Source: Skermania sp. ID1734
Lineage (GTDB): Bacteria > Actinomycetota > Actinomycetes > Mycobacteriales > Mycobacteriaceae
Direction of reading: 5' to 3'
Assembly (NCBI RefSeq): GCF_007489285.1
Contig: NZ_VLIY01000007.1
Location: forward strand, 124,001-188,000
DNA length: 64,000 nt
In this document: piece after piece, positions 36,407 through 44,502 of the stretch
How positions within the stretch are numbered: the first letter of the stretch is position 1
Layout: the number at the start of each line of letters is the position of its first letter
The notes under the pieces: model-generated
What the model saw: only the letters and a program-made list of their open reading frames with translations
Database searches by the model: none
Told to the model about the DNA's origin: nothing
Translations under genes and position numbers: made by a program

Positions 36407-36652
36407 TCAGTGGGTCGGCTGCAGCTCGCGGGTCCGGCGCACGGGCGCGGGGACCTCAGCATGGCGGACAGCGTCGGTACGGACGGCAAACGGGCGCTTT
36501 ACGGCATTGAGCGCGCGTCCCCAAACGCCGGCCGGTACCAGCAGTAGCAGCCAGGCGAGCACGATGGCCGCGCCGACGAGCAGTGCGTGGTCGACCAAAA
36601 AGCCCATGCCGGCAAACAGATAGCCAACGATCAAAACGGGAAGCTCGGACAT
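36407..36652 (-). CDS. Small membrane protein
   Basis: An 81-residue protein with two closely spaced hydrophobic helices (LPVLIVGYLFAGMGFLV and ALLVGAAIVLAWLLLLVPAGVWG) and a basic C-terminal tail. GAGAGGAG lies upstream of the ATG at 36652. No family recognised. It is convergent with the DUF6230-like operon. Confidence 0.55.
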   Translation of the reverse strand: MSELPVLIVGYLFAGMGFLVDHALLVGAAIVLAWLLLLVPAGVWGRALNAVKRPFAVRTDAVRHAEVPAPVRRTRELQPTH

Positions 36653-37049
36653 GGTCGGCTCCTCTCTGTAGTAACCACCTTGTGAGTGGAAGTCAGTCGC
36701 GGTTGCGCGTGGAATTGGTTCATCGGCTTCTCTCGAAGAGCTATCTACCATTCCGGTGTCGCTGCGTCGTATAACCAATATTGGTCGAGGTGGAATCCGA
36801 CGGGAAGGCATTTGCGGTCGCGCTCACAAAGGTGGGGGTGGTTGTGACGACGCTCACCAAGGCCGTGAAAATACCGTTTGAACTGCGATTTCAGAAGTCA
36901 CTGCAACGCCGCGTAACGGATATCGTCACCGCGCGAGGCGACCGTCACACAACCGCCGTCGGCAATAGTGAAGAATTCGCGAAGTAAACGCCGTACTGGA
37001 AATTGTTTCCGCAATCACATTCAGGAATTGATTGTGCTGCGGCTCACAA
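36653..37049. other. Intergenic region without a confident gene
   Basis: A 397-base AT-richer stretch between two minus-strand genes. It holds the promoter and leader of the 81-residue membrane gene. A plus-strand open frame (36790-36987, GTG start, about 65 residues) has no clear ribosome site or recognisable family and was not called. Confidence 0.5.
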
Positions 37050-37847
37050 TTATTCGCGGGTCGTGTTGACCAGCAGCAGGGGACACTCGGCGCTGTGGGT
37101 GACCTTGTTCGCGATCGAGCCAAGCAGCCGCGAACGTCCGCTCATGCTCCGGTTGCCGATGACCATCAGGTCATAGTCGCGGCTGGCCTCCACCAGCGCC
37201 TTGGAAGCCAGTACGCCCAGCAGCACATCGCGCTCCACAGTCAGGTCCGGTTGGCACAATTCAATCTCTGCCAGGGCCGACTTCATCAGCCGCGTGCCTT
37301 CTGCTTCATCCTTTGCCACGGTGACGATGTGCGGTGTGGCGCCGAGGGCAAGCGCAACAGCCAGACCGCGCCGTACCGCAATGCGCGAGGTGGCCGAACC
37401 GTCGGTCGTCAGTCCCACCGACTGCCATTGGGACGGCACGGGACTACGGGCGAGAAGCAGGTCGGCGGGACTGTGATGGGACAGGTGATTCGACAGGCTG
37501 CCGGTCAGGCGGCTCGTCGGGCTGCTGAGTCCGCGGGCGCCGATGGCGAGGAGGCTGTCGGGCGCGTCGGTCGCAATTTTCAGCAGGATGTCGGTGGCCG
37601 ATCCGGTCGGCTGGTCCTGCCGCACGTCGGTCACCCCGAGCTCACGCAGCTGGTCCACCGCTGCATCGCCGACACCGCGCGCCCATTCGTAGTCTTGGGA
37701 TCCCGGCACATCGGAGTCGCCTTCCCATGCGGTAACCACCGTGGCCGGGACGTCGAGCCGGGCGGCGATCTGGCCAGCGATCCGGATGGCTGAGTCGGCG
37801 TCCTCGGAACCGTCGGCTCCGATGAAAACCTGGGGGTAGCTATCCAT
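37050..37847 (-). CDS. Universal stress protein, tandem UspA domains, copy 2
   Basis: A 265-residue two-domain Usp protein. Domain 1 starts PQVFIGADGSEDADSAIR and domain 2 WQSVGLTTDGSATSRIAV. The ATP-loop motif of domain 2 (VIGNRSMSGRSRLLGSIANK) is nearly identical to that of copy 1 (VIGNKSMSGPSRLLGSIANK), and both proteins end in LLLVNTTR. The two are clearly paralogues. AAGGA lies upstream of the ATG. It is divergent from Abi-alpha copy 3 across a 342-base gap. Confidence 0.92.
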   Translation of the reverse strand: MDSYPQVFIGADGSEDADSAIRIAGQIAARLDVPATVVTAWEGDSDVPGSQDYEWARGVGDAAVDQLRELGVTDVRQDQPTGSATDILLKIATDAPDSLLAIGARGLSSPTSRLTGSLSNHLSHHSPADLLLARSPVPSQWQSVGLTTDGSATSRIAVRRGLAVALALGATPHIVTVAKDEAEGTRLMKSALAEIELCQPDLTVERDVLLGVLASKALVEASRDYDLMVIGNRSMSGRSRLLGSIANKVTHSAECPLLLVNTTRE

Positions 37848-38189
37848 TCAGCTTGTCCTTAAGGAAAGAGGATAAGGATGCTGCCCGGCGCGACGGCTCT
37901 CCATACACCGCGCACCGACATTAATTCCGACGCTACCACCAGGTTTCGGCTGATCACCGGGCCTTGCGGATACCCGTTGGGGCCGTTACGACAGGTGGTT
38001 GACTGTGGTGTCGGAGACTGTGTGGTATTCATCGCAGGAGTCGGGGCAGTCGATGGGCGGCACGGTATTGTGCTGAGCAATTCACGGGCATTCCACCAGT
38101 GACTTGCCCCCGGCTTGAGGTGAGAGGCCGGAATCCGGCTGGGCGGTCGCCCTGCCGGGTGACAAGACGAACTGATCGGACAGTAGGTA
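37848..38189. other. Divergent promoter region between Usp and Abi-alpha genes
   Basis: A 342-base gap between divergent genes, without a credible coding frame. A TTGACT at 37999-38004 with TGGTAT 18 bases later could be a weak promoter toward 38190. GCCGGAATCCGGC (around 38129-38141) is a short perfect palindrome that could be an operator. Confidence 0.35.
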
Positions 38190-39080
38190 ATGGCTAACGA
38201 GTTGGACCGCCGTCGGCAGAACGCGCCGGAGCGCATCAGCAACGAGGCCAGAGCCATTCGCAGTGCATTCCGGATCGCCGGGTTTGCCGCCGGCACAGTC
38301 GTGCGGAGCGGCCAGTGGGTGGCCGGGGCGGCCATCGACGCGGGCAAACAGGTGGTCCGCGCGGTCGAAGAAGGTGAGACGTCCGCCGAGTTCGCCGAAC
38401 GCGCGGCCGCTGGTTTACGTTGGTGGGCTCGCAGCGTCCTCGGCGTCACCGAAGGATCGGTGCGCGAGATCGTCAGCTATGTGCCGTCGAGCATCGCTAC
38501 CCCGAACGGGCCGGCGCTGTCGTCCCGGCCCACAACTGCGGAGGAATTGCGCGGGCGAGGGGACCAATTACTTGCGCGTTCGGCCGACCTGACCGTGTCC
38601 GACGACCTGCATCCGGCCTACGAGCGAATTCTCGACGAACTCGCCCCGGACGAGGCTCGAATTCTGCGTTATCTCGCGCTGTCCGGGCCACAGCCCGCAG
38701 TGGATGTGCGCACCAATCGGCCGCTGGGCATTGGATCCGAACTGATCGCCAGCGATCTGTCGTCCATTCCGGAGCAGGCCGGCTGCCGGCACCTGAACCG
38801 GCGCCGCACGTACACCATCAACCTGGCCCGGCTCGGTTTGATCAGGGTGTCCACGGACCCCGTGGAGCTGGGCCGCTACCAGGTGCTCGAGGTGCAACCG
38901 ATCGTTGTCGAGGCGCTCAAGCGTGCGGGCCGCGCGCCGAAGGTGGTACGAAAGCGGGTTGCCCTCACGGATTTCGGCGCCGATTTCTGCGAAACAGTTT
39001 TTACCTTGGAGTCGCGAGAGAACGCTTTCACGGCCGGGGCGTTCGACAGCTCCGTCCACCCCGACACCGAACTGTCATAA
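38190..39080 (+). CDS. Abi-alpha (DUF4393) family protein, copy 3 (solo)
   Basis: A 296-residue soluble protein with the same core: HPAYERILDELAPDEARILRYL, SGPQPAVDVRT, PLGIGSEL, TINLARLGLIRV and YQVLEVQP. Unlike copies 1 and 2 it has no DUF445 partner and is divergent from a universal stress gene. The N-terminal ~90 residues contain an alanine/glycine-rich helix (RIAGFAAGTVVRSGQWVAGA) that might contact membrane. ATG 38190 follows AGTAGGT. The CCCGAAATTTCGGG palindrome (39105-39118) lies after its stop. Confidence 0.75.
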   Translation: MANELDRRRQNAPERISNEARAIRSAFRIAGFAAGTVVRSGQWVAGAAIDAGKQVVRAVEEGETSAEFAERAAAGLRWWARSVLGVTEGSVREIVSYVPSSIATPNGPALSSRPTTAEELRGRGDQLLARSADLTVSDDLHPAYERILDELAPDEARILRYLALSGPQPAVDVRTNRPLGIGSELIASDLSSIPEQAGCRHLNRRRTYTINLARLGLIRVSTDPVELGRYQVLEVQPIVVEALKRAGRAPKVVRKRVALTDFGADFCETVFTLESRENAFTAGAFDSSVHPDTELS

Positions 39081-39152
39081 AAAAGACCGTTCCGGCGAAA
39101 TTCTCCCGAAATTTCGGGCGCTCGCACCCGCTATTGGTGGGATCGTTGAGTT

Positions 39153-39656
39153 ATGGACCTCGAAGCGGTTGCGGCTATCAGCCGATTGAAGTATCGCTAT
39201 CTGCGTTGCCTCGATACCAAGTCGTGGGATGAGTTCGCCGACACGCTGGTACCAGAGGCCACTTCGACATATGGGGAGTACCTCCAGTTCGAATCGCGTG
39301 ATGCGCTCGTAGCCTTCATGCGCAATACCCTTGGCCCGCACGTGATCACCGAGCACCACTGTGATCACCCCGAGATCGATGTGCACGGCAATAAAGCGAC
39401 GGGTGTTTGGTACCTCGCCGACACCGTCCTGATACCCGAACACAGCATGATCCTGCGCGGCGCCGCCTTCTATCACGACGAGTATGTGCTTTGTGATGAC
39501 GGGCAATGGCGGATCGCGCACACCGGTTACGAACGCACCTACGAGGCTGTGGTTTCGCTGCGTGACCTACCGAGCTTCCGGATGACGTCCAACCGGTGGG
39601 CGTCGGTGCTGGCCGAGGGGCCATGGTCGATGGCCGAAAATCCCCGGGCGAGTTGA
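39153..39656 (+). CDS. SnoaL-like (NTF2 fold) protein
   Basis: A 167-residue cone-fold protein of the SnoaL_4/bile-acid-dehydratase-like group: an N-terminal helix AISRLKYRYLRCLDTKSWDEF, the strand TEHHCDHPEIDVHGNKATGVW and the C-terminal WRIAHTGYERTYE. Family members include dehydratases and isomerases acting on steroid or polyketide substrates, but many have no known activity. It precedes the VOC gene by three bases and is probably in one operon with it and the PdxH-like gene. Confidence 0.85.
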   Translation: MDLEAVAAISRLKYRYLRCLDTKSWDEFADTLVPEATSTYGEYLQFESRDALVAFMRNTLGPHVITEHHCDHPEIDVHGNKATGVWYLADTVLIPEHSMILRGAAFYHDEYVLCDDGQWRIAHTGYERTYEAVVSLRDLPSFRMTSNRWASVLAEGPWSMAENPRAS

Positions 39657-39659
39657 GGC

Positions 39660-40073
39660 ATGGGGGCAACCGACGAGGCGTTTCCTAGCCCCGGTGCCTT
39701 GCCGTACCTGACCGTGCGCGGGGCAGCCGCGGCGATCGACTGGTACGTCAAGGCGTTCGGCGCGCAGTTGGTGGGCGAGCCGATCACGATGGAGGACGGC
39801 CGTATCGGACATGCTGAACTGCGCCTGCACACGGGGATGATCTACCTGGCCGAGGAATTTCCGGAGATGGGGCTGACGGCCCCGGAGGCCGGTGCCACCT
39901 CGGTCAGTTTGATGCTGCCGGTCGACGACACCGATCTGGTGCTGGCTCGCGCGCATGACGCCGGCGGCCGCGTGGAGCGCTGGATCTCGGAAAACTATGG
40001 GCGTCGCAACGCCACCCTCATCGACCCCTTCGGTCACCGGTGGATGCTCAGCGGACCGATCAAACAGCAGTGA
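39660..40073 (+). CDS. VOC family (glyoxalase/PhnB-like) protein
   Basis: A 137-residue protein with two beta-alpha-beta-beta-beta modules of the vicinal-oxygen-chelate fold: AAAAIDWYVKAFGAQLVGEP then MIYLAEEFPEMG, and TDLVLARAHDAGGRVERWI then TLIDPFGHRWMLSGP. The PhnB-like ending (DPFGHRW) is clear. The substrate is unknown. Its stop overlaps the GTG start of the next gene by four bases. Confidence 0.88.
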   Translation: MGATDEAFPSPGALPYLTVRGAAAAIDWYVKAFGAQLVGEPITMEDGRIGHAELRLHTGMIYLAEEFPEMGLTAPEAGATSVSLMLPVDDTDLVLARAHDAGGRVERWISENYGRRNATLIDPFGHRWMLSGPIKQQ

Positions 40074-40744
40074 CGGCCGGCGGGTCGAGCGAGCTCGGCG
40101 ATATCCGCGCCTGGCTGCGCTCGTTTGCGATGTCAGGCGGCACGCCGCCGGTTGGCGAGGCGCCACAGCCAACCGCGGCACCCCACGAGGTCTTCGTTGC
40201 CTGGTTGCGGCAAGCCGCCGGGGTGGTGGCAGAACCGCACGTGGGCGTGTTGTCGACGGTCGACGGAGACGCCGCCGACGGGCGCGTGCTGATCCTGCGT
40301 GACGTCGACGCCCGCGGCTGGTGGTTCTCCAGTTCGGCGTTGTCGCCCAAGGGTGTTCAGCTCAGCGCGAATTCTCATGCGGCGTTGACGTTCTACTGGC
40401 GCGAGCAGGCGCGTCAGGTTCGGGTACGGGGGAATGTGGTGATTGGCGATGCGGCCACGACGAGTCGCGACTTCATCGACCGGTCACCGTATGCCCGCGC
40501 GGTCGCGGCGGCGAGTCCGCAGAGCGCGACGCTGACCGACCCGGCCGACTACGACAGCGCCGTTGCGGACGCATTGAAAAAGGTTGAGAGCGAGCCCGAT
40601 TGGGTGCCCGAGCATTGGCGCTGCTGGTGTCTGGAGCCGGATACCGTCGAGTTCTGGCAATCCGGGGCGAGCGGCCGGCATCTGCGCTGGCAATACCGCC
40701 GCGAGGGCACCGATTCCTGGCGGCTGACTACGCTGTGGCCCTGA
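40070..40744 (+). CDS. Pyridoxamine 5'-phosphate oxidase family protein (PdxH-like)
   Basis: A 224-residue FMN split-barrel protein. VLILRDVDARGWWFSSSALSPKG and LTFYWREQARQVRVRG correspond to the FMN and PLP sites of PdxH. The C-terminal block EFWQSGASGRHLRWQYRR resembles EFWQ-x-RLHDR-x-YRR, but the usual Arg before the histidine is shifted and the final RLxP is LWP. It may be a true PdxH with a diverged active site or a related oxidase with another substrate. The start is GTG 40070, overlapping the VOC stop. Confidence 0.85.
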   Translation: MTAGGSSELGDIRAWLRSFAMSGGTPPVGEAPQPTAAPHEVFVAWLRQAAGVVAEPHVGVLSTVDGDAADGRVLILRDVDARGWWFSSSALSPKGVQLSANSHAALTFYWREQARQVRVRGNVVIGDAATTSRDFIDRSPYARAVAAASPQSATLTDPADYDSAVADALKKVESEPDWVPEHWRCWCLEPDTVEFWQSGASGRHLRWQYRREGTDSWRLTTLWP

Positions 40745-40753
40745 GCGGCTGCC

Positions 40754-42391
40754 TCAATCCGCTGTCGCGACAAGCGGTTCGAGGGTAAGGTCCGGCAGTT
40801 CTTTCTGGATGTACTGCAAGCGCCACTTGTCGCTGAACAACGCGAGCAGCACGCCGTCGGAGCGGGTGAACACCTCCACGCCGCGCTGGCGAGCGAGCTC
40901 GTCGGCGGAGTCTGCGTCGGTGCGTCGAGCGAGCGAATAGGGCAACGGCTCGAGCCGTGCCTGGACGTTGAACTCGGTCCGCATCCGCGCCGACACCACC
41001 TCGAACTGCATTGGCCCGACAGCGGCCAACACGGGGGCCGCGTCGCCGCGAATGTCGTTGCGCAGCACCTGCACCACGCCTTCGGAATCGAGTTGGTCGA
41101 CGGCTCGGCGAAACTGCTTGTATTTGCTAGCGCTTTCGGCGCGCAGGATGGAAAAGTGCTCGGGCGCGAAGGATGGGATGGGCGGGAACTCGACCTTCTT
41201 GTCCAGGTACAACGTGTGGCCGGGGGCAAGCGCGGTCGCATTGACCAGGCCGACAACGTCACCCGGATACGCGGTTTCCACGGTCGAGCGCTCGCGGCCG
41301 AACACGGTTTGGGCGTACTTGGTGGTGAACGGTTTTCCGGTCTGCGCGTGGGTCATCACCATGCCGCGTTCGAACACCCCCGACACGATGCGCATGAACG
41401 CCAACCGGTCTCGATGGGCGGTGTCCATGCCGGCCTGCACCTTGAACACCACGGCGCTGAACGGATCGGTGACTTGCCGGGGCAGGCCGTCGATGTCGGC
41501 ACGGCTGCGCGGGGCGGGCGCGAACGCCACCAAGGTCTCGAGTAGTTGGCGGACACCGAAGTTCAGCATGGCCGAGGCGTAGATGACCGGCGAAGTCGTA
41601 CCTGCGAGGAACAGTTCTTGATCGTGGTCCTGCTCGGCGACGCTGAGCAGTTCGCTTTCCTCGACGGCCGTTTCCCACGCCTCGCCCTCGCGTGCCGCGG
41701 CAGCCTCGGGGCTCATCAGGTCCTCCGGCGCGATGGTCGCCCCACCGGCCGTGCGAGTGAAATGCACGTATTCGGCCGCCTCGCCGCCTTTCCCGCGGCG
41801 CAGCAATCCACGGAAATCACCGGCGATACCGACCGGCAGGAACAGCGGGGTGGGCACCAGTCCGATTCGTTCGTGGATCTCGTCGAGGAGTTCCAGGGCC
41901 GCACGTCCGGGCCGGTCCCACTTGTTGATCACGGTGATCACCGGGATTCCGCGGTGTCTACACACCTGGAACAGCTTCAGCGTCTGCGGCTCGAGCCCCT
42001 TGGCGGCGTCGATGAGCATGACCGCCGCGTCTACCGCGGTGAGTACACGGTAGGTGTCTTCAGAGAAGTCGGAGTGGCCCGGAGTGTCGACCAGGTTGAT
42101 CACGCTGTCGCCGTAGGTGAACTGCAGTGCGGTGGAACTGACCGAAATGCCGCGCGCCTTCTCCATCTCCATCCAGTCGGAAACCGTGGAGCGCCGGCCG
42201 GCTTTGCCGTGAATGGCGCCCGCCTCGGAAATCATCCGGGCGTGCAGCGCCAATGCCTCGGTGAGCGTCGATTTACCGGCATCGGGATGTGAGATGACGG
42301 CAAATGTGCGGCGGCGTTGGACCTCGGCCAGCAATCCCTTCGGGGCGGCCGGTTCGGCGACTGAAACGGCCGAATCGGGCTCGACTGACAC
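40754..42391 (-). CDS. prfC: Peptide chain release factor 3
   Basis: A 545-residue translational GTPase that recycles RF1/RF2 from the ribosome. G-domain motifs: the P-loop HPDAGKST, switch-region ARGISVSSTALQF, DTPGHSDFSEDT, and the guanine-specificity motif NKWD (INKWDRPGR), where NKLD is usual. The length and C-terminal domains (VGPMQFEVVSARMRTEF) match RF3. It starts at GTG 42391 with GGGAGAGGA upstream. It is convergent with the PdxH-like gene. Confidence 0.95.
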   Translation of the reverse strand: MSVEPDSAVSVAEPAAPKGLLAEVQRRRTFAVISHPDAGKSTLTEALALHARMISEAGAIHGKAGRRSTVSDWMEMEKARGISVSSTALQFTYGDSVINLVDTPGHSDFSEDTYRVLTAVDAAVMLIDAAKGLEPQTLKLFQVCRHRGIPVITVINKWDRPGRAALELLDEIHERIGLVPTPLFLPVGIAGDFRGLLRRGKGGEAAEYVHFTRTAGGATIAPEDLMSPEAAAAREGEAWETAVEESELLSVAEQDHDQELFLAGTTSPVIYASAMLNFGVRQLLETLVAFAPAPRSRADIDGLPRQVTDPFSAVVFKVQAGMDTAHRDRLAFMRIVSGVFERGMVMTHAQTGKPFTTKYAQTVFGRERSTVETAYPGDVVGLVNATALAPGHTLYLDKKVEFPPIPSFAPEHFSILRAESASKYKQFRRAVDQLDSEGVVQVLRNDIRGDAAPVLAAVGPMQFEVVSARMRTEFNVQARLEPLPYSLARRTDADSADELARQRGVEVFTRSDGVLLALFSDKWRLQYIQKELPDLTLEPLVATAD

Positions 42392-42531
42392 ACTGATTCC
42401 TCTCCCGAGGGGCTATTGACCGGCAGAACCAGGGTAGTCGAACTCGCACAAGGTCAATTTCACGGCTAAAGCGGCTCTGGGCGGTCCGTGCCGTCCGACA
42501 CCTCGACGTACGCGCTGTGAAACCCGCCATC

Positions 42532-42557
42532 ATCGGTTGCTAACCGATAGCTAACCG
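42532..42557. promoter_or_regulatory. Inverted repeat plus direct repeat upstream of alkB
   Basis: ATCGGTT (42532-42538) and AACCGAT (42542-42548) form an exact 7-bp inverted repeat with spacer GCT. The element GCTAACCG occurs at 42539-42546 and again at 42550-42557. It lies about 60-85 bases before the alkB ATG and looks like a regulator-binding site. It differs from the palindrome at 44466. Confidence 0.45.
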
Positions 42558-42616
42558 GGCAAGTTGTTGATCAAGCTAATTTTTTTCCGCAATGTCTGAC
42601 CGGTGGGAGGCGGCAC

Positions 42617-43774
42617 GTGAATACATCGTCGATCGGCTCCGACCGGCCACGGTGGCGCGATCGCCGGCGGTACCTGTGGGTGCTCGGGTTGATCGTGCCG
42701 GGCTGCGCGCTGCTGCCGTCGCAGGCAGTTCTTCATACTGGACAACCCGTCTTCTGGTGGGTGGGTCCGATGGTCATGTTCATCGTCATTCCGGTTGTCG
42801 ACGCGCTGGTGGGCGAGAACCGGGACAACCCGCCCGAAGAAGCTGTTGCGTACCTGGCTGCCGATCGCTTCTACCGCTGGTGCACCTATCTGTTTCTCCC
42901 GATTTTGCTGGCCGGCCTCGGGGTTGCTGGTTACCTGTGGGCGAATGGCACGTTGACGGTTGTCGACAAAATCGGGCTGGCCGTTTCCGTCGGTTTGGTC
43001 AGTGGCGTGGGCATCAACGCGGCGCACGAATTGGGCCACCGCGTCGAAAAGCACGAGCGCTGGTTGGCCAAGGTGGCGTTGGCGCAGTCGGGCTACGGTC
43101 ATTTCTTCGTCGAGCACAACCGCGGGCATCACGTCCACGTGGCCACGCCCGCGGATCCCGCGAGTTCACGTTTCGGTGAATCGTTGTGGGCGTTTCTGCC
43201 GCGCAGTGTGGTTGGTGGCTTCCGCTCCGCATGGCGGCTCGAACGTGACCGGCTGGCCCGGCAAGGTCGCGGCGTGCTCAGCGTGCACAACAACATCCTG
43301 CAGGCGTGGGCGATGAGCGCGGTCCTGTTCGGCGCACTCATTGCGGCGTTCGGCGCGGCGATCACCCCGTACCTGATCCTGCAGGCCGTTGTTGCTTTCG
43401 GGCTGCTCGAGGCGGTCAATTACGTCGAGCACTATGGGCTGTTGCGGGAGCGACGTGCCGATGGCCGTTACGAGCGCTGCTCACCGCGACACAGCTGGAA
43501 CAGTGACCGCCTGGTCACCAACATCTTCCTGTTCCATCTGCAGCGCCACAGCGATCACCACGCCAACCCGGGCCGGCGGTACCAGACCCTGCGTTCGTTC
43601 GCCGAGTCACCGCAGCTCCCGGCCGGTTACGCCACGATGGTGCTGCTGGCGATGTTCCCCCCGCTGTGGCGCCGGGTGATGGACCCGCGGGTACTGGCGC
43701 ACTACGGCGGCGACCTTTCCAAAGTGCATCGTCGAGGGGTCGATGCGCCGGAGCCGGAGTTGGTGTCCGCTTAG
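42617..43774 (+). CDS. alkB: Alkane 1-monooxygenase (AlkB-type di-iron membrane hydroxylase)
   Basis: A 385-residue integral membrane enzyme that hydroxylates medium-chain n-alkanes at the terminal carbon. All histidine boxes are present: HELGH, EHNRGHHVHVATPADPASSR, the NYVEHYGL motif and LQRHSDHHANPGRRYQ. Hydrophobic helices flank them. Unlike many Rhodococcus operons, no rubredoxin or rubredoxin reductase gene follows and no rubredoxin domain is fused at the C-terminus, so electrons must come from elsewhere. It is convergent with a TetR gene (four-base overlap), possibly unrelated to it. Confidence 0.95.
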   Translation: MNTSSIGSDRPRWRDRRRYLWVLGLIVPGCALLPSQAVLHTGQPVFWWVGPMVMFIVIPVVDALVGENRDNPPEEAVAYLAADRFYRWCTYLFLPILLAGLGVAGYLWANGTLTVVDKIGLAVSVGLVSGVGINAAHELGHRVEKHERWLAKVALAQSGYGHFFVEHNRGHHVHVATPADPASSRFGESLWAFLPRSVVGGFRSAWRLERDRLARQGRGVLSVHNNILQAWAMSAVLFGALIAAFGAAITPYLILQAVVAFGLLEAVNYVEHYGLLRERRADGRYERCSPRHSWNSDRLVTNIFLFHLQRHSDHHANPGRRYQTLRSFAESPQLPAGYATMVLLAMFPPLWRRVMDPRVLAHYGGDLSKVHRRGVDAPEPELVSA

Positions 43775-44409
43775 TCTTGTTGGGCTTGGTCGGCGTCCAC
43801 CGCGTGGGCGGCGAGCCTGCCGAGTTCCACGACTGCACGTGACATGCGGGTGGCGATCGTCGCCGGGTCGTCGCCGAGGCGCTCGGCGAGGTTGCCGGTG
43901 AGTGCGAGCGTGGCGAATCCGTGCGACATCGACCATCCCGCCAACACCACGGCAATGAGGTCTTCGGTCGCCACCGGCCGGCCGTGCTGAGCTTGCAGGC
44001 TCGTCCGGGCGCTGCCATAGAGCAGGTCGAAGGCGGCGTCGCGGGCCGCGATCAGTTGCGGGTTGTCGAGCCGGTACAGGTACGGCCGGAACATCACCTC
44101 GAAGTAGCCGGGGTGGGTGAGCGCGAACTGGACGTAGGCCTGACCACCCCGGACGAAGCCGTCCGGCCCGTCGGCATGCGGCGCAATCATCTCGGTGGCC
44201 AGCCGGAAGCCCGCTGTCGCCACCGCCGTGAAAATGCCTGTCTTGTCGCCGAATTGGTACGCCAAGGCTGCGTGCGACACACCCGCTCGGCGCGCGATGC
44301 GCCGCATGCTCACGGCAGCGATGCCGACGGCCGCAACTTCATCGACGGCGGCGCTGATTGCCGCGCGTTCGAGGTCGCCGTGATGGTAAGGGCGCTGGGT
44401 TCTTTCCAC
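43771..44409 (-). CDS. TetR family transcriptional regulator
   Basis: A 212-residue regulator: an HTH at about residues 25-55 (SMRRIARRAGVSHAALAYQFGDK) and a WHG-type C-terminal domain (YVQFALTHPGYFEVMFRPYL) common in TetR proteins of xenobiotic or lipid metabolism. The GTG at 44409 was preferred because AAGG lies eight bases upstream; the ATG at 44439 would lengthen the protein by ten residues but lies inside an operator half-site. It is divergent from the FAD monooxygenase at 44503, with a palindromic operator between them, so it probably represses that gene and itself. Confidence 0.9.
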   Translation of the reverse strand: MERTQRPYHHGDLERAAISAAVDEVAAVGIAAVSMRRIARRAGVSHAALAYQFGDKTGIFTAVATAGFRLATEMIAPHADGPDGFVRGGQAYVQFALTHPGYFEVMFRPYLYRLDNPQLIAARDAAFDLLYGSARTSLQAQHGRPVATEDLIAVVLAGWSMSHGFATLALTGNLAERLGDDPATIATRMSRAVVELGRLAAHAVDADQAQQD

Positions 44410-44435
44410 GGTTGGCACCTTAGCGCCAGATCTGA

Positions 44436-44480
44436 CCATTGATAAGTTTGCCGAAGTGGCGCAGACTTACCATTGGTAAG
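44436..44480. promoter_or_regulatory. TetR operator pair in divergent promoter
   Basis: CTTACCA-T-TGGTAAG (44466-44480) is an exact 7+1+7 palindrome. A second, imperfect copy of its core, ACCATTGATAAG (44436-44447), matches ACCATTGGTAAG at 11 of 12 bases. The copies are 30 bases apart and lie between the TetR gene and the monooxygenase start. Confidence 0.65.
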
Positions 44481-44502
44481 ATGGCGAGAGCGGAGGCTCG
44501 AG

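Noticed and set aside
36790-36987. Short plus-strand frame (about 65 residues)
   Set aside because: No clear ribosome site, no family recognised, unclear start; left as a possibility in the intergenic description.
25643-39080. Prophage or integrative element as the source of the Abi-alpha island
   Set aside because: No integrase, recombinase, phage structural gene, terminal repeat or tRNA at either border was seen; base composition looks similar to the flanks by eye.
42617-44409. The convergent TetR gene as the alkB repressor
   Set aside because: The operator found near the TetR gene (CTTACCA type) does not resemble the repeats upstream of alkB, and the TetR is divergent from a monooxygenase that is a better target.
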